This document shows, one piece after another, positions 1 to 10,100 of a stretch of DNA of 64,000 nucleotides. The stretch lies in the NCBI GenBank assembly GCA_965214475.1, contig OZ243953.1, positions 1,984,001-2,048,000 of the forward strand. Reading direction: 5' to 3'. Numbering within the stretch: position 1 is the first letter of the stretch; each line of letters starts with the position of its first letter. The notes under the pieces were generated by a model. The model saw only the letters and a list, made by a program, of their open reading frames with translations, searched no databases and was not told the DNA's origin. This DNA comes from SIRX01 sp965214475. Lineage in GTDB: Bacteria > Actinomycetota > Rubrobacteria > Rubrobacterales > Rubrobacteraceae. Position numbers and translations under genes: made by a program.

Positions 1-415
1 GAGTCTTCTATGTGCTCTGGCCTTATGCCAAGAACTACCTCTTTGCCAGCATACTCCTCCGGGTCACTGCCCCTCTCTTTGGCTCCTTCTATAGCCTGCT
101 TGCTTACTGGTAGACGGGTCTTCCCGAACGTCGCTACGTAACCACCGTTTTCTTTCTCTAGCTTAGCCCGGATGAAGTTCATTGCAGGACTTCCTATAAA
201 GCCTGCTACAAAGACGTTTTTCGGGTGATCGTACATGTCCTGGGGATGGTCTACTTGCTGGACTAAGCCATCCTTGAGGACTACGATGCGGTCGGCCATG
301 GTCATGGCTTCGGTCTGGTCGTGGGTGACGTAGATGGTTGTGACACCGATACGGTTGTGGAGCTTTGCTATCTCTGTCCTCATCTGTACCCGCAGCTTTG
401 CAAGATCTGACCATA
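1..415 (-). pseudogene. Truncated sugar-type ABC transporter ATPase (MalK/UgpC-like), C-terminal part
   Basis: Read on the minus strand, one open frame gives DLAKLRVQMRTEIAKLH, then a Walker B-distal switch region (YVTHDQTEAMTMADRI) and the start of the regulatory TOBE region (VFVAGFIGSPAMNFI). This is diagnostic of MalK/UgpC/MsmX ATPases that energise sugar import. The expected N-terminal two-fifths (Walker A, Q-loop, LSGGQ signature) is absent: homology stops near position 413, and beyond it lie a terminator and a tRNA. The fragment therefore cannot hydrolyse ATP alone and is most likely a remnant. Its 3' end continues outside the window. Family assignment is strong; that it is dead is inferred from the missing 5' half. 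Confidence 0.75.
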
Positions 416-458
416 ACCCGGTGCGGGCCGAGCCGGGTCCGAATTCGAGGTCCAACAG

Positions 459-484
459 AAAAAGCCCCGCAAGATGGGGCTTTT
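459..484 (-). terminator. Rho-independent terminator behind tRNA-Gln
   Basis: A perfect 9-bp stem (AAAAGCCCC / GGGGCTTTT) with a 7-nt loop lies directly downstream of the tRNA on the minus strand and is followed by a T-rich tail. The A-rich opposite arm means it could work in both directions. Confidence 0.8.
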
Positions 485-490
485 GGGGAG

Positions 491-561
491 CTGCCGGACC
501 AGGATTCGAACCTGGACTAAGTGATTCAGAGTCACTCGTGCTGCCGTTACACCATCCGGCA
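491..561 (-). tRNA. tRNA-Gln (anticodon CUG)
   Basis: On the minus strand a 71-nt cloverleaf can be drawn. The acceptor is TGCCGGA/TCCGGCA with discriminator G. The anticodon stem AGTGA/TCACT encloses loop CTCTGAA (anticodon CTG). The T-arm is CCAGG TTCGAAT CCTGG. The U1-A72 pair and G73 are typical of glutamine tRNAs. CCA is not encoded. It reads CAG codons. A terminator follows at once, and a truncated ABC transporter fragment lies beyond, on the side where tRNA-targeting elements usually integrate. Confidence 0.93.
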
Positions 562-606
562 ATGTGCGAAGAAGTATTCTAAACCCTATCGGGCCGGGCG
601 TCGAGT

Positions 607-1581
607 CTACTGGCCGACGGTTTCGGCGACGCCGCCGGTCTCTAGAGAACGCAGGATCTGCACGCGCTCCTCTATGGGCGGATGGGTAGAGAAGAGACCC
701 TTCGAGCGCTTCTCGAACTTTTTTATGGGGTTGGTGATGTAGAGGTGAGCGGTGGCCCGGTTCGCGACTTCGAGGACTTCCTTGTCACCGGAAATTTTCT
801 CCAGGGCGTCTGCTAAACCTTTGGGATTACGCGTTAGCTTGACGGCGGTGGCGTCGGCCAGGTATTCGCGCTGGCGGCTGATGGAGAGTTGGAGCATCCG
901 GGCGAAGATCGGGGCCAGTATGGCGAACAGTATGCCGACGACCATCATAATAAGTTGTATTTGTCCCCCACCCCCGCCACGGTTTCCTCCACCCATCCGC
1001 CGCCCACCACCGAACCACAGGCTGCGGAGAAAGAAATCGGAGATAAGGACCGTGGTGCCTACGAGAACTCCGACGAGCATAGCGTAGCGGATGTCGAGGT
1101 TGCCGACGTGGGCCATCTCATGGGCCATGACACCCTGCAACTCGTCCCGGTCGAGTTTCTCTAAGAGGCCGGAGGTAACGGCGACCGAGGCGTGTTCGGG
1201 GTCGCGGCCCGTGGCGAAGGCGTTGGGGGCCGAGTCGTCGATAATGTAGACCTTCGGCATAGTAAAGCCGCCGGCCAGGACCATCTCCTCGACGACGTTG
1301 TAGAGGACCGGGGCTTCTTCGTGGGTGACTTCGCGGGCGCGGGAAGCGCCGAGAACCATTCGGGCGCCGCCATAGTAGGTGACGAGGCCGGAGATGGTGC
1401 CGACGACGAAGGCCAGAACGAGACCGAAGAGGGCTCCGGTTGGGTCCGCGGTCCAGGCGAAGCCGATCACGTACCCGAAGACGGCGACGAAGGCGATGAA
1501 GAACGCGATCAGGAGCAGGCTGTTCCGCTTGTTGGCGGAGATACGATCCCGGAAAGTTCCCTCGAAGGCGTTCGCGTCCAT
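607..1581 (-). CDS. htpX: Membrane zinc metalloprotease HtpX (M48)
   Basis: This 324-residue protein has two N-terminal membrane helices (about residues 20-70), the zinc motif HEMAH near residue 155 and two more hydrophobic helices around 165-230. A Gly-rich insert follows the third helix, and a downstream EYLAD motif supplies the third zinc ligand. Length and order match HtpX-type M48B peptidases, which degrade misfolded membrane proteins with the active site facing the cytoplasm. It lies 12 bp behind the LemA gene on the same strand, and the lemA-htpX pairing is widespread. The ATG start is followed by a short charged cytoplasmic leader, as in the family. Confidence 0.93.
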   Translation of the reverse strand: MDANAFEGTFRDRISANKRNSLLLIAFFIAFVAVFGYVIGFAWTADPTGALFGLVLAFVVGTISGLVTYYGGARMVLGASRAREVTHEEAPVLYNVVEEMVLAGGFTMPKVYIIDDSAPNAFATGRDPEHASVAVTSGLLEKLDRDELQGVMAHEMAHVGNLDIRYAMLVGVLVGTTVLISDFFLRSLWFGGGRRMGGGNRGGGGGQIQLIMMVVGILFAILAPIFARMLQLSISRQREYLADATAVKLTRNPKGLADALEKISGDKEVLEVANRATAHLYITNPIKKFEKRSKGLFSTHPPIEERVQILRSLETGGVAETVGQ

Positions 1582-1593
1582 CTCAGATATTGC

Positions 1594-2154
1594 TTAGTCG
1601 TAGGTTACGGTGACAGATTCCCGCTCGGGGCCGACGGCCTCGAAGTACTCGCGCTCGGTAAAGCCCATCGGACGGGCGAAGATCACGGCGGGAAAGCTCT
1701 GTATCTTGGTGTTATAGCTCTGCACGGAGTCGTTGTAGTGCTGCCGCGCGAAGGAAATTTTGTTCTCCGTGGATGATAGCTCTTCCTGAAAGTCCACCAT
1801 CACCCGGTCGGACTTGAGGTCCGGATAGTTCTCCGCCACCGCGAACAAGTTGCCGATGGCCCCGGATAGCCGCGCCTCGGACTGCGCCTGATCTCCCGCG
1901 CTCTGGGGCTGCATCGCTTGAGAGCGGGCGCGGGTTACTTCCTCCATAACTTCTTTCTCCTGTCGGAAGAACTTCTTCACGCCTTCGAGGAGGTTTGGGA
2001 TCAGGTCGTAGCGGCGTTTGAGCTGCACGTCTATCTGCCGGTAGGCTTCCTCCACCCCATTGCGCCGTTTCACGAGCCCGTTGTAGGTGGAGATAGCGTA
2101 GATCACGAGTATTACGATCACCGCTATGAGAAGAATAGTAAACACAGTGCCCAT
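1594..2154 (-). CDS. lemA: LemA family protein
   Basis: A 186-residue protein with one N-terminal transmembrane helix (about residues 4-22), then the LemA signature YNGLVKRRNGVEEAYRQIDV and a long alpha-helical domain ending in the FPAVIFARPMGF motif. LemA proteins are membrane-anchored helical bundles of uncertain function that occur repeatedly beside HtpX or TPM-domain proteins. Here it is the first gene of a two-gene operon with htpX. It is transcribed divergently from the methyltransferase at 2232, so its promoter should lie in the 77-bp gap between them. Confidence 0.93.
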   Translation of the reverse strand: MGTVFTILLIAVIVILVIYAISTYNGLVKRRNGVEEAYRQIDVQLKRRYDLIPNLLEGVKKFFRQEKEVMEEVTRARSQAMQPQSAGDQAQSEARLSGAIGNLFAVAENYPDLKSDRVMVDFQEELSSTENKISFARQHYNDSVQSYNTKIQSFPAVIFARPMGFTEREYFEAVGPERESVTVTYD

Positions 2155-2231
2155 CCAAAAACCTCCGCGCCATAAGGGGACCTTTGTGATTATATACGTC
2201 CGGCGCCGCTACCAGTTTCAGAAAGAAGACT

Positions 2232-2975
2232 TTGCCCGAGTACGACCCCCTAGCCGATCTTTATGACCTGGAGTACGTCCATGACTACGACGTACCCTTC
2301 TGGCTCGCCCTGGCGCAACGCGAAGACGGCCCGGTAGTCGAGTGGGGCGCCGGTACGGGACGAGTAGCAGTTCCACTCGCGGAAAAAGGCTTCGACGTAA
2401 CCGCAGTCGAAGTCTCAGAGAAGATGGTGGAGATGGGACGAAGCAAGAGCACATCTGTAGAGTGGGTCTGTGGCGACATGCGGAACGCGAAGCTCGATAA
2501 ACGCTACCGGCTCGCAATCTGTGCCTTCAACTCTTTTCTGTGCCTGACGAGTTTGGAAGATGCGTTGGCTTTCCTGGGTAATGCGAGGAAACACCTGGAG
2601 CCGGATGGTCTACTCGGACTCGAGGTCTCGGCTTTTTCACCGGAAGAACTGGCCGAAGGTCCAGATGGACCGGAACGTCAGCAGGATTTCACCCGCGGGT
2701 TGCCAGATGGCAAGTTGAAGCGTTCCAGCATCACCCGGTACGATGCCATCTCGCAAATTATGGAAATGCGTCTGTTCTACGAACTATACGATGACGATGG
2801 CACGTTGCGGAATCGTAGGGCGCACGAACTGGAGATCCGGGTTACGAACCGGGACGAGTTGATCCTGATGCTCCGGCTGGCAGGCTTCGAGGTCGAGGCC
2901 GTCTACGGCGGGTTCGTGGGAGAGCCGTTTACTTCAGAGAGTGATCATCTCATCGTTCTGGTCCGGAAGATATAA
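2232..2975 (+). CDS. Class I SAM-dependent methyltransferase
   Basis: A 247-residue protein with the SAM-binding motif I VVEWGAGTGRVAVPLA near residue 37, an acidic motif II end (VTAVEVSEKM), motif post-II CGDMRNAKL and a Rossmann-like core. The C-terminal half (NRDELILMLRLAGFEVEAVYGGF) is the usual small-molecule methyltransferase ending. The start is TTG, preceded by an AGAAAGAAG purine tract. The substrate cannot be told. It converges with another methyltransferase at 2988 but the two are not closely similar. Confidence 0.85.
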   Translation: MPEYDPLADLYDLEYVHDYDVPFWLALAQREDGPVVEWGAGTGRVAVPLAEKGFDVTAVEVSEKMVEMGRSKSTSVEWVCGDMRNAKLDKRYRLAICAFNSFLCLTSLEDALAFLGNARKHLEPDGLLGLEVSAFSPEELAEGPDGPERQQDFTRGLPDGKLKRSSITRYDAISQIMEMRLFYELYDDDGTLRNRRAHELEIRVTNRDELILMLRLAGFEVEAVYGGFVGEPFTSESDHLIVLVRKI

Positions 2976-2987
2976 ACGCCCGGACAG

Positions 2988-3851
2988 CTACCCAACCACC
3001 TTTCGACCCACCAGATGAACCAGCCGCGCAACTTGCCGGTAAGGGTCTCTCCTTCCGGCTTCCCACTCGGCTTGCAGCACGTCCGGTAGATCCGGGCCGG
3101 GAGGACGGTCATCCAGGTGATCGGTGAAGACCCGGACTCCGTACCACTGCTCCAACTCTATACCGTACTTTCCGAGCTTCGCGGAGAGTTCCGGGATGAT
3201 GTCCGCACGGGTGTCTACGCCGAGCCGGTTTGTTTCCCGGTCCGAGTCGAACAGAGATAGAGCCTCTTTGTAATTGCCTTCGAGGGTTGGGCGCATGGCG
3301 AGTGCGGCAGCGTTTTTGGTGAGGATAGAGATGGTGGCTCCGGGACGGGCAATAGCCGACAAAGCCTCGATAAGTGGATCTGGATTCTCCAGGTAGATCA
3401 GGACCCCGTGGCACAACACCGCGTCGAAGGTCTCGCTCCCGAAGATGCGCGGCGCGTCCTCACCACTGCCGCGGACGAGGTTTACCCTGTCACGTACAGC
3501 CTCCTCTTCCGCATCTAGAGTCTGCCGCGCTCTATGCAACATCTCTTCGGAGGGGTCCAGGATCTTCACCTCGTAGCCTCGCCGTGCCAGCGGGATAGAG
3601 TTGTGGCCTGCCCCTCCCCCGACGTCACATATCCGGGCCGGCGGCCCTGTTAGGTGTTCGGAGAGTTGGCGCTCCATCATCTCCAGCCTCACCACGCCAC
3701 GCAGGGTTTCGTAGAGACTGAGAAAACGTTCCGAAGCATCCGGAGTCCAGCTATTCACTTTGAAGCTCCCACTCAGTTCGCCTCCAACTTTTATAGGGAG
3801 AATTGTAGTGGAGTCGCCCGACTCCGGTATTGGCTTCTTACTCGCACGCAT
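2988..3851 (-). CDS. SAM-dependent methyltransferase (CmoM/SmtA-like)
   Basis: The open frame runs back to 4097, but the part above 3851 overlaps the divergent sigma factor and reads as Arg/Ser-rich noise. I therefore place the start at the ATG at 3851 (MRASKKPIPE). The core holds motif I ICDVGGGAGHNSIPLARRG, post-motif VKILDPSEEML, LVRGSGEDAPRIF and FDAVLCHGVLIYLENP, an arrangement like SmtA/CmoM tRNA methyltransferases. The C-terminus (YGVRVFTDHLDDRPPGPDL) also fits that group. The exact substrate is inferred only from resemblance, and the start is uncertain by tens of residues. Confidence 0.75.
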   Translation of the reverse strand: MRASKKPIPESGDSTTILPIKVGGELSGSFKVNSWTPDASERFLSLYETLRGVVRLEMMERQLSEHLTGPPARICDVGGGAGHNSIPLARRGYEVKILDPSEEMLHRARQTLDAEEEAVRDRVNLVRGSGEDAPRIFGSETFDAVLCHGVLIYLENPDPLIEALSAIARPGATISILTKNAAALAMRPTLEGNYKEALSLFDSDRETNRLGVDTRADIIPELSAKLGKYGIELEQWYGVRVFTDHLDDRPPGPDLPDVLQAEWEAGRRDPYRQVARLVHLVGRKVVG

Positions 3852-3969
3852 CTTGCGCCCGCTAGGAAAGCGCGTCAGGATATGTTTGGTTGCAGGACCA
3901 AACCTTTTTCGCCGCTGAAGGATAGTAGGGGTAAGGAGCCTCGACGGATGGCGACCAGGAAGGAAGCGG

Positions 3970-4587
3970 ATGGACGAACGCGCAGCGGTAGATCGTCTTA
4001 AAGGCGGTGACATCGGCGGGCTGGAGACACTAGTGAGGACGCACCAGACCCGCGCCGTGCGAGCAGCGTACCTGATCGTCCGTGACCGTCCACTCACCGA
4101 AGACGTCGTACAAAGCGCGTTCGTGAAAGCTTACGAGAAGATCGGGAGTTTCGACATCCGACGACCTTTCGCACCGTGGTTCATGAAGATAGTCGTCAAC
4201 GACGCGATCAAAGCCGCCAAACGTCACAAACGGACGGTTCCTTTACAAAACAGAGACGAGGAGCCGGACACCCAACTGACAGATACTGCGCTGGGTCCAC
4301 AGGAACTGGCCGAAGCGTCCGAGGATGGGCGCAGGGTTTGGGCCGCGCTAGAGGAGCTGCCGCCCGTGCAGCGGGCCGCGATAGTGCAGCGTTACTACCT
4401 GGGAATGAGCGAGGCCGAGATGGCGAAAAGCGGAATGTCGCCGCCGGGGACGATCAAGTGGCGTCTACACGCCGCCCGAAAAAGCCTGGCGAAACTCCTG
4501 GGACCGGACTTCCGCGCCCAAGAAGCGCCGATGGACCTCAAACCAACACTCGCAGATACCTCAGAGGGAGGTGAAGATCGTGCCTGA
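3970..4587 (+). CDS. ECF-type RNA polymerase sigma factor
   Basis: A 205-residue protein with sigma region 2 (VRAAYLIVRDRPLTEDVVQ, then AFVKAYEKIGSFDIRRPF) and region 4 (ELPPVQRAAIVQRYYLGMSEAEMA), where the usual helix-turn-helix follows. There is no region 3, which defines the extracytoplasmic-function class. The ATG at 3970 follows a GGAAGG purine tract. Its stop overlaps the start of the next gene, a membrane-anchored DUF4179-like protein, the usual arrangement for a sigma factor and its anti-sigma partner. It probably controls an envelope or osmotic response, but no target promoter was identified here. Confidence 0.9.
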   Translation: MDERAAVDRLKGGDIGGLETLVRTHQTRAVRAAYLIVRDRPLTEDVVQSAFVKAYEKIGSFDIRRPFAPWFMKIVVNDAIKAAKRHKRTVPLQNRDEEPDTQLTDTALGPQELAEASEDGRRVWAALEELPPVQRAAIVQRYYLGMSEAEMAKSGMSPPGTIKWRLHAARKSLAKLLGPDFRAQEAPMDLKPTLADTSEGGEDRA

Positions 4588-5680
4588 ACAGAGAGGGCGT
4601 ATAGAGCAAGCTCTGAGAGGATGTGCCGAGGCTGGAGTTCCCGACACTGTGGATCTCTGGCCTGAGATAAGAGAGCGTGTGTCGGTCGCGCCCCAGCGTT
4701 CCGCTGGACGGTTCCGGCTTTCTCCGAGGACCAGGATCGGTTGGGTCTTCGCCGTTATTACGGTTTTCTTGATCGCCAGCACGGCCGCCTTCGCGGCCGC
4801 CGGGGCTCTGGGCGTACTGGACGATCTCTTCGGCAGCTACGTTCCCGGTGTTCAGTCGGAGGATCTAAGTGTACCGATTAATCAAACGCAGACCAAAGAT
4901 GGCATAACCGTGACCATAGACCGCGTCTACGCAGATTCCGAATACGTGTTCGTGGGCTATACGGTCGAAGGACTGGAAGAATCCGAAGGTTCAGAGCCCT
5001 CGTACATTCCGTGGTTGTTCCTCTCGGACTCGGACGAAGATAGAGCTATCCTGTCTTCGGAATGTGTCGTAGAGGCAAGTGGATTGGAGAAGGCCTCTCC
5101 CGAGCTTCCCGAAGGTTCCCAGGCAAACGTGGACGTCTTCGAGACCACCAAGCCGCTTGAATCCGGTGAAGATCAGCGTTTCCGCGCCGAGATGCTTATA
5201 GAAGGTCCGGGAGGTACAGTCCGAAAAGACAGTCCCGCCAACATCCCACAGATCACGAAGCCGTTCGTCTTTGAGTTCACAGTCCCTGTAAAAAACGTGC
5301 CCACATTAGAAGTGGGCCAGACCGTCGAAACTGGTGGTGTACCCATTACACTAACAGAAGTAAGGCTCTCGCCCGCGAGGACCAGCGCCTACCTGTGCTT
5401 CGATCCCCCGAACAAGATGTTCGACCTTCCTGTGGTAAGGACGTCGGAAACCCAAATTTTTCGAGGTCCAGAACCCGCAGCCGCACCCGTATACCATAAC
5501 CGCGACAGCTTCGATGGAAACATACGCAAAGGCTGCGCAACTTACGTCTTCGACAAACCACTCTACGATAGGCCAGGCGAGTACTCGCTGACCGTAACCG
5601 AGCTTCGTGGCTCCCGAGGATTGGCAGATGTTTCCGTCGAAGGCCCATGGAAGTTCACCTTCGAAGTACCCGAACAGTAG
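4580..5680 (+). CDS. Membrane-anchored DUF4179-like protein, probable anti-sigma factor
   Basis: The GTG at 4580 is preferred over the upstream GTG at 4571 because GAGGGAGG lies at normal distance before it; it overlaps the sigma-factor stop. About 50 cytoplasmic residues are followed by one transmembrane helix (GWVFAVITVFLIASTAAFAA). A roughly 290-residue extracytoplasmic domain follows, with the motif KDGITVTIDRVYADSEYVFVG near its beginning, typical of DUF4179 proteins paired with ECF sigma factors. The role as anti-sigma or signal sensor is inferred from topology and coupling; no canonical zinc anti-sigma motif is visible. A long hairpin follows the gene. Confidence 0.78.
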   Translation: MPEQRGRIEQALRGCAEAGVPDTVDLWPEIRERVSVAPQRSAGRFRLSPRTRIGWVFAVITVFLIASTAAFAAAGALGVLDDLFGSYVPGVQSEDLSVPINQTQTKDGITVTIDRVYADSEYVFVGYTVEGLEESEGSEPSYIPWLFLSDSDEDRAILSSECVVEASGLEKASPELPEGSQANVDVFETTKPLESGEDQRFRAEMLIEGPGGTVRKDSPANIPQITKPFVFEFTVPVKNVPTLEVGQTVETGGVPITLTEVRLSPARTSAYLCFDPPNKMFDLPVVRTSETQIFRGPEPAAAPVYHNRDSFDGNIRKGCATYVFDKPLYDRPGEYSLTVTELRGSRGLADVSVEGPWKFTFEVPEQ

Positions 5681-5700
5681 AAACTAACTGCGCAAAGATC

Positions 5701-5730
5701 AGCCCTCAGCGAAATCAGAAGCTGAGGGCT
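5701..5730. terminator. Bidirectional hairpin between convergent genes
   Basis: A perfect 10-bp inverted repeat (AGCCCTCAGC / GCTGAGGGCT) with a 10-nt loop sits between the convergent ends of the DUF4179-like gene and gltD. There is no clear U tract on either side, so it may terminate weakly or act as an mRNA-stabilising stem. Confidence 0.65.
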
Positions 5731-5755
5731 GAAGTGCTGACTAGCTAACCAGCTC

Positions 5756-7183
5756 TTACCCCGGCAACAAACTCCGGCCCATAAGATGTTGATCCACGTG
5801 CCGGGCGGCTTTGCGTCCTTCGGCGATAGCCGTGACGATGAGATCCGCGCCGAGCTTGGCGTCGCCGGCGACGAAGACGTTTGGGACGCCCGTGGCGTAG
5901 CCTTCGGGGGCGGCGATGGCGCCGCGGTTTCCGAACTCCAGGTTCAGGTCGTCCAGGAGTTGGTCGCGGACCGGGCCGGTGAAGCCGATGGCGAGCAGGA
6001 TCAGGTCCGCATCCATCTCGAACTCGGTGCCCTCTTTGTAGATGGTCTTGCCCTCGTTTGTCCGCTCGGTTTCGACGAGGCGTATCTTTTCTACGTGACC
6101 GTTCTCGCCGGAGAAGCCGACGACCCCGACGTTCCACTTCCGCTCGCCGCCTTCTTCGTGGGCGGCGTATACGCTGAGCACAAACGGCACGTCGGGCCAT
6201 TCGAGCGGGTCGGCCTCGCCCGGGGGCCGGGGGCCGTGGGTAAGTACCTTAACGGACTCCGCCCCCTCGCGGTTTGCGTTGCCCAGGCAGTCGGCGCTCG
6301 TGTCGCCACCACCGAGGATTATGACGTTCTTGCCTTCGGCGGTTATCTCTTCTTCCTCTACCGGAAGCCCCGCGACCCGGCGGTTCTGCTGTCCCAGGTA
6401 GTCCATCGCCACGTGGATGCCGTCCAACTCGCGTCCCGGCACGTCCAGATCCCGGCCCTCCAACGCCCCGACCGCGAGGACCACGGCATCGTAGTTTCTT
6501 TGCAGCTCTTCGGCGGTGATGTCGTGGCCGACGTGGGTGTTGGCACAGAACTCGATGCCTTCTTGCTCCATGATGTTTACCCGGCGGTCAACGACCCACT
6601 TCTCGATCTTGAAGTCCGGGATACCGTACATCAGAAGGCCCCCGATGCGGTCACTCTTCTCGAAGACCGTCACCGTATGCCCGGCCGAGTTTAGCTGCTG
6701 GGCCGCCGCGAGGCCCGCCGGACCACTACCCACGACCGCGACCTTTTTGCCGGTCTTTATCTCCGGCGGCGGGGGCTTGGGGACCACCCAGCCCTCATCG
6801 AAAGCCCGATCTATAATAGAAAGCTCTATCTCCTTTATCGTCACCGGGTCGTCGTTTATTGCCAGAACGCACGCGTCCTCGCACGGCGCCGGGCAGAGCA
6901 TCCCGGTGAACTCTGGGAAGTTGTTGGTGGTGTGCAGCCGGTCTATAGCCTGTTTCCAGTGGTCCTTATAGACCAGGTCGTTCCAGTCGGGAATGAGGTT
7001 TCCCAGCGGGCACCCGACGTTGCAGAACGGCACGCCACAGTCCATGCAGCGGGCGGCCTGGTCCTTGAGGTCCTCCTCCTCCATCCCCTTGTAGACGTAG
7101 CGGTAGTCGTGCAACCGCTCGTCTATGGGACGCTTGGGGGGCGGCTTGCGCCCGATCTTCAGAAAACCGCGCGGATCTCCCAC
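5756..7183 (-). CDS. gltD: Glutamate synthase small subunit (beta)
   Basis: A 475-residue flavoprotein that passes electrons from NADPH to the large subunit during conversion of glutamine and 2-oxoglutarate to two glutamates. The N-terminus has the cysteine clusters for [4Fe-4S] binding (CMDCGVPFCNVGCPLGN and CPAPCEDACV). The FAD site VVGSGPAGLAAAQQL lies near residue 150, and the NADPH site IILGGGDTSADCLGNA near residue 290. The C-terminal AGDAKLGADLIVTAI is the second FAD contact. The ATG overlaps the gltB stop by one base, so the two are translationally coupled. Confidence 0.96.
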   Translation of the reverse strand: MGDPRGFLKIGRKPPPKRPIDERLHDYRYVYKGMEEEDLKDQAARCMDCGVPFCNVGCPLGNLIPDWNDLVYKDHWKQAIDRLHTTNNFPEFTGMLCPAPCEDACVLAINDDPVTIKEIELSIIDRAFDEGWVVPKPPPPEIKTGKKVAVVGSGPAGLAAAQQLNSAGHTVTVFEKSDRIGGLLMYGIPDFKIEKWVVDRRVNIMEQEGIEFCANTHVGHDITAEELQRNYDAVVLAVGALEGRDLDVPGRELDGIHVAMDYLGQQNRRVAGLPVEEEEITAEGKNVIILGGGDTSADCLGNANREGAESVKVLTHGPRPPGEADPLEWPDVPFVLSVYAAHEEGGERKWNVGVVGFSGENGHVEKIRLVETERTNEGKTIYKEGTEFEMDADLILLAIGFTGPVRDQLLDDLNLEFGNRGAIAAPEGYATGVPNVFVAGDAKLGADLIVTAIAEGRKAARHVDQHLMGRSLLPG

Positions 7184-10100
7184 TAGCCAGCCACCTCCAT
7201 TTGCTTTCCACGGTCCTCTTCCATTACCCGCTTGAGGTCGTTCGGCATCACCTTGATAAATTTGTCCAGAGCCTCATCCCAATCTTCCAGGATACGCCCA
7301 GCCTTCTCGCTTCCGGTCCACTCGAGATGCTGCTCGACGAGGCCGCGCAACAGCGAGACATCTTCATCCGACTCGACCGCTTCCAAGCCGACCATGTCCG
7401 GGTTGTAGAGCTTCTCGAACTGCTCTTCCTCGTCAAAGATAAATGCCAGTCCGCCGCTCATCCCGGCGGCGAAGTTACGTCCCGTCGGGCCGAGCACGAC
7501 CACTACACCACCCGTCATGTACTCGCACCCGTGGTCCCCGACACCCTCGACGACGGTCTGCGCCCCAGAGTTCCGTACCGCAAACCTCTCACCGGCGCAG
7601 CCGCGAAAGTAAGCCTCGCCCGAGGTAGCGCCATAAAGCGCAACGTTGCCGGTAACGATGCTCTCCTCCGGGTTGTACGATGCCTTGTTGTGCGGATGTA
7701 CGGAGATACAGCCACCCGAGAGACCCTTGCCGACGTAGTCGTTCGTAGTGCCGGCGAGGGTAAAGGTGAGACCGCTCGTAAGCCAGGCCCCGAAGGACTG
7801 TCCGGCGACGCCCTCGAAGTCTATCCGGACGGTTTCGTCGGGCAAGCCTTCGCCCCCGTAGCGGCGGGCGAACTCGCCGGCGAGCATACCGCCGACCGTT
7901 CGCTGGATGTTGTAGACGGGGCGGGAGACGTGGACCTTCTCGCCGTCTTCGAGTGCGGGCTTGCAGTCCTCGATCAGCAAGACGTCCAGTGAGTCGTCGA
8001 GGTGGTGGTTCTGCGTCTCGGCGTGGTGGATCGAAACTCCCTCGTCAGCCTCGACCTGGTGGAAGAGTGCCGAGAGGTCCAGGCCCTTTGCCTTCCAGTG
8101 CTCTATCGCCTCGCGGGTCTTGAGCTTGTCGGCGCGGCCGACCATCTCCTCGAAGGTGCGGAAGCCCATCTTCGCCATGTACTCCCGGATCTCCTCGGCC
8201 ACGAAGAAGAAGTAGTTTATAACGTGATCCGGCGTGCCGGTAAACTTCTTCCGCAACTCCTCATCCTGAGTAGCGATCCCGACCGGACACGTCCCCAAAT
8301 GGCAAACGCGCATCATGATGCAGCCCGTCGCAACCAGCGGCGCCGTCGAGAAGGCAAAGTCTTCCGCGCCCAGTAGCGCACCGACGATCACGTCTCGGCC
8401 CGTCTTTAGCTGGCCGTCAGTCTGCAAAATTACCCGCCCGCGAAGGTCGTTCCGCACCAACACCTGCTGGGCCTCGGCGATGCCAAGCTCCCACGGCAGC
8501 CCGGCGTGTTTTATGGACGAGAGCGGCGACGCGCCGGTCCCGCCGTCGTGGCCGGAGATGGTTATGTGATCCGCCTTCGCCTTCGAGACGCCGGCGGCGA
8601 TGGTCCCGACCCCTGCTTCGGCGACGAGCTTCACGCTCACGGCGGCTTCGGGGTTGGACATTTTGAGGTCGTGGATGAGTTGGGCCAGGTCCTCGATGGA
8701 GTAGATGTCGTGGTGGGGTGGAGGAGATATTAGCTCGACGCCCGGGGTGGAGTACCGGATCTTTGCGATGTACTCATTGATCTTGAACCCCGGCAACTGC
8801 CCGCCCTCGCCGGGCTTCGACCCCTGGGCCATCTTGATCTGCAACATGTCCGAGTTGACCAAATACTCCGTCGTAACGCCGAAACGCCCGCTGGCGACCT
8901 GTTTTATGGAGCTACGCCGCTCGTCGTGGAACCGCTCCGGGTCTTCCCCGCCCTCGCCGGTGTTGGACTTGCCCCCGATCTGGTTCATCGCCAACGCCAG
9001 CGTCTCGTGCGACTCCTTCGAGATGGAACCGAGCGACATCGCGCCGGTCGAAAAGCGCTTGACGATCTCCCGCGCTGACTCGACCTCTTCCAGCGGGATC
9101 TGATCTTCCTCGAAATCAAAGAGCCCGCGCAACGTGGCGTGCCGGGCGCTCTCCTCGTCAAAGTGCCGTGTGTACTCTTTGAAGGTGTCGAAGCTGTTGC
9201 TCCGCACGGCCCGCTGCAGCGAGACGATGCTCTCGGTGTTCCACTGATGGTACTGTCCCTGGGCTCGGAGCTGGTACTCGCCCCCGATCTCCAGTTCCTC
9301 CGGCCCGTCCTCGACGCCGCCAAATGCCCGCCAGTGACGCTCCAGGATCTCGTGACCGAGCTTCTCCAGCCCGATGCCCCCGATACGGGAGGCGGTGCCG
9401 GTGAAGTAACGGTCTATGACTCCTTTGTCCAGGCCGACGGCCTCGAAGATCTGGGCCCCAGAGTACGAGAACAACGTCGAAATCCCCATCTTGGAGATAA
9501 CTTTGAGCAAACCCTTGTTTATGGCCTTGGCGTAGTTCTTGGCGGCCTCTTCGAACTCGATACCTTCCAGCATGTCCGAGCCGGCCATCTCCGCCAGAGT
9601 TTCGAGGGCTAGATACGGGTTGACCGCCGTTGCCCCGTAGCCTACGAGCAGCGCGAAGTGGTGTACCTCCCGCGCCTCGGCCGTCTCGACCACGAGCGTC
9701 GTCCGCGTGCGAATGCCCCGCCGGACGAGGTGATGGTGGACGGCGGCGGTCGCCAGAAGGCTCGGGATCGGAGCCTGCTCACTGTTCACGCCCTTGTCGC
9801 TAAGAACGAGCACCGTGGAGCCCCCCCGAACGGCTTTTTCGGCGGTCTCGCAGAGGTTTTCGACCGCTTCTTCGAGTCCCTTTGCGCCCCTGGCGGTGGA
9901 GAAGAGTAGCGAGAGGGTATTCGATACGGCGAACGGCGAGACGCGGAGTTGACGGATCTTCTCCAGCTCCCCGGCGGTCAGTATTGGATGGTTTATGAGG
10001 ACCCGCTGGCAGTGCTCCGGCGTCTCGCCGAAGAGGTTCTGCTCCGGCCCCAGGCTCATCTTGAGCGACATCACCATCTCTTCGCGTAACGGGTCTATCG

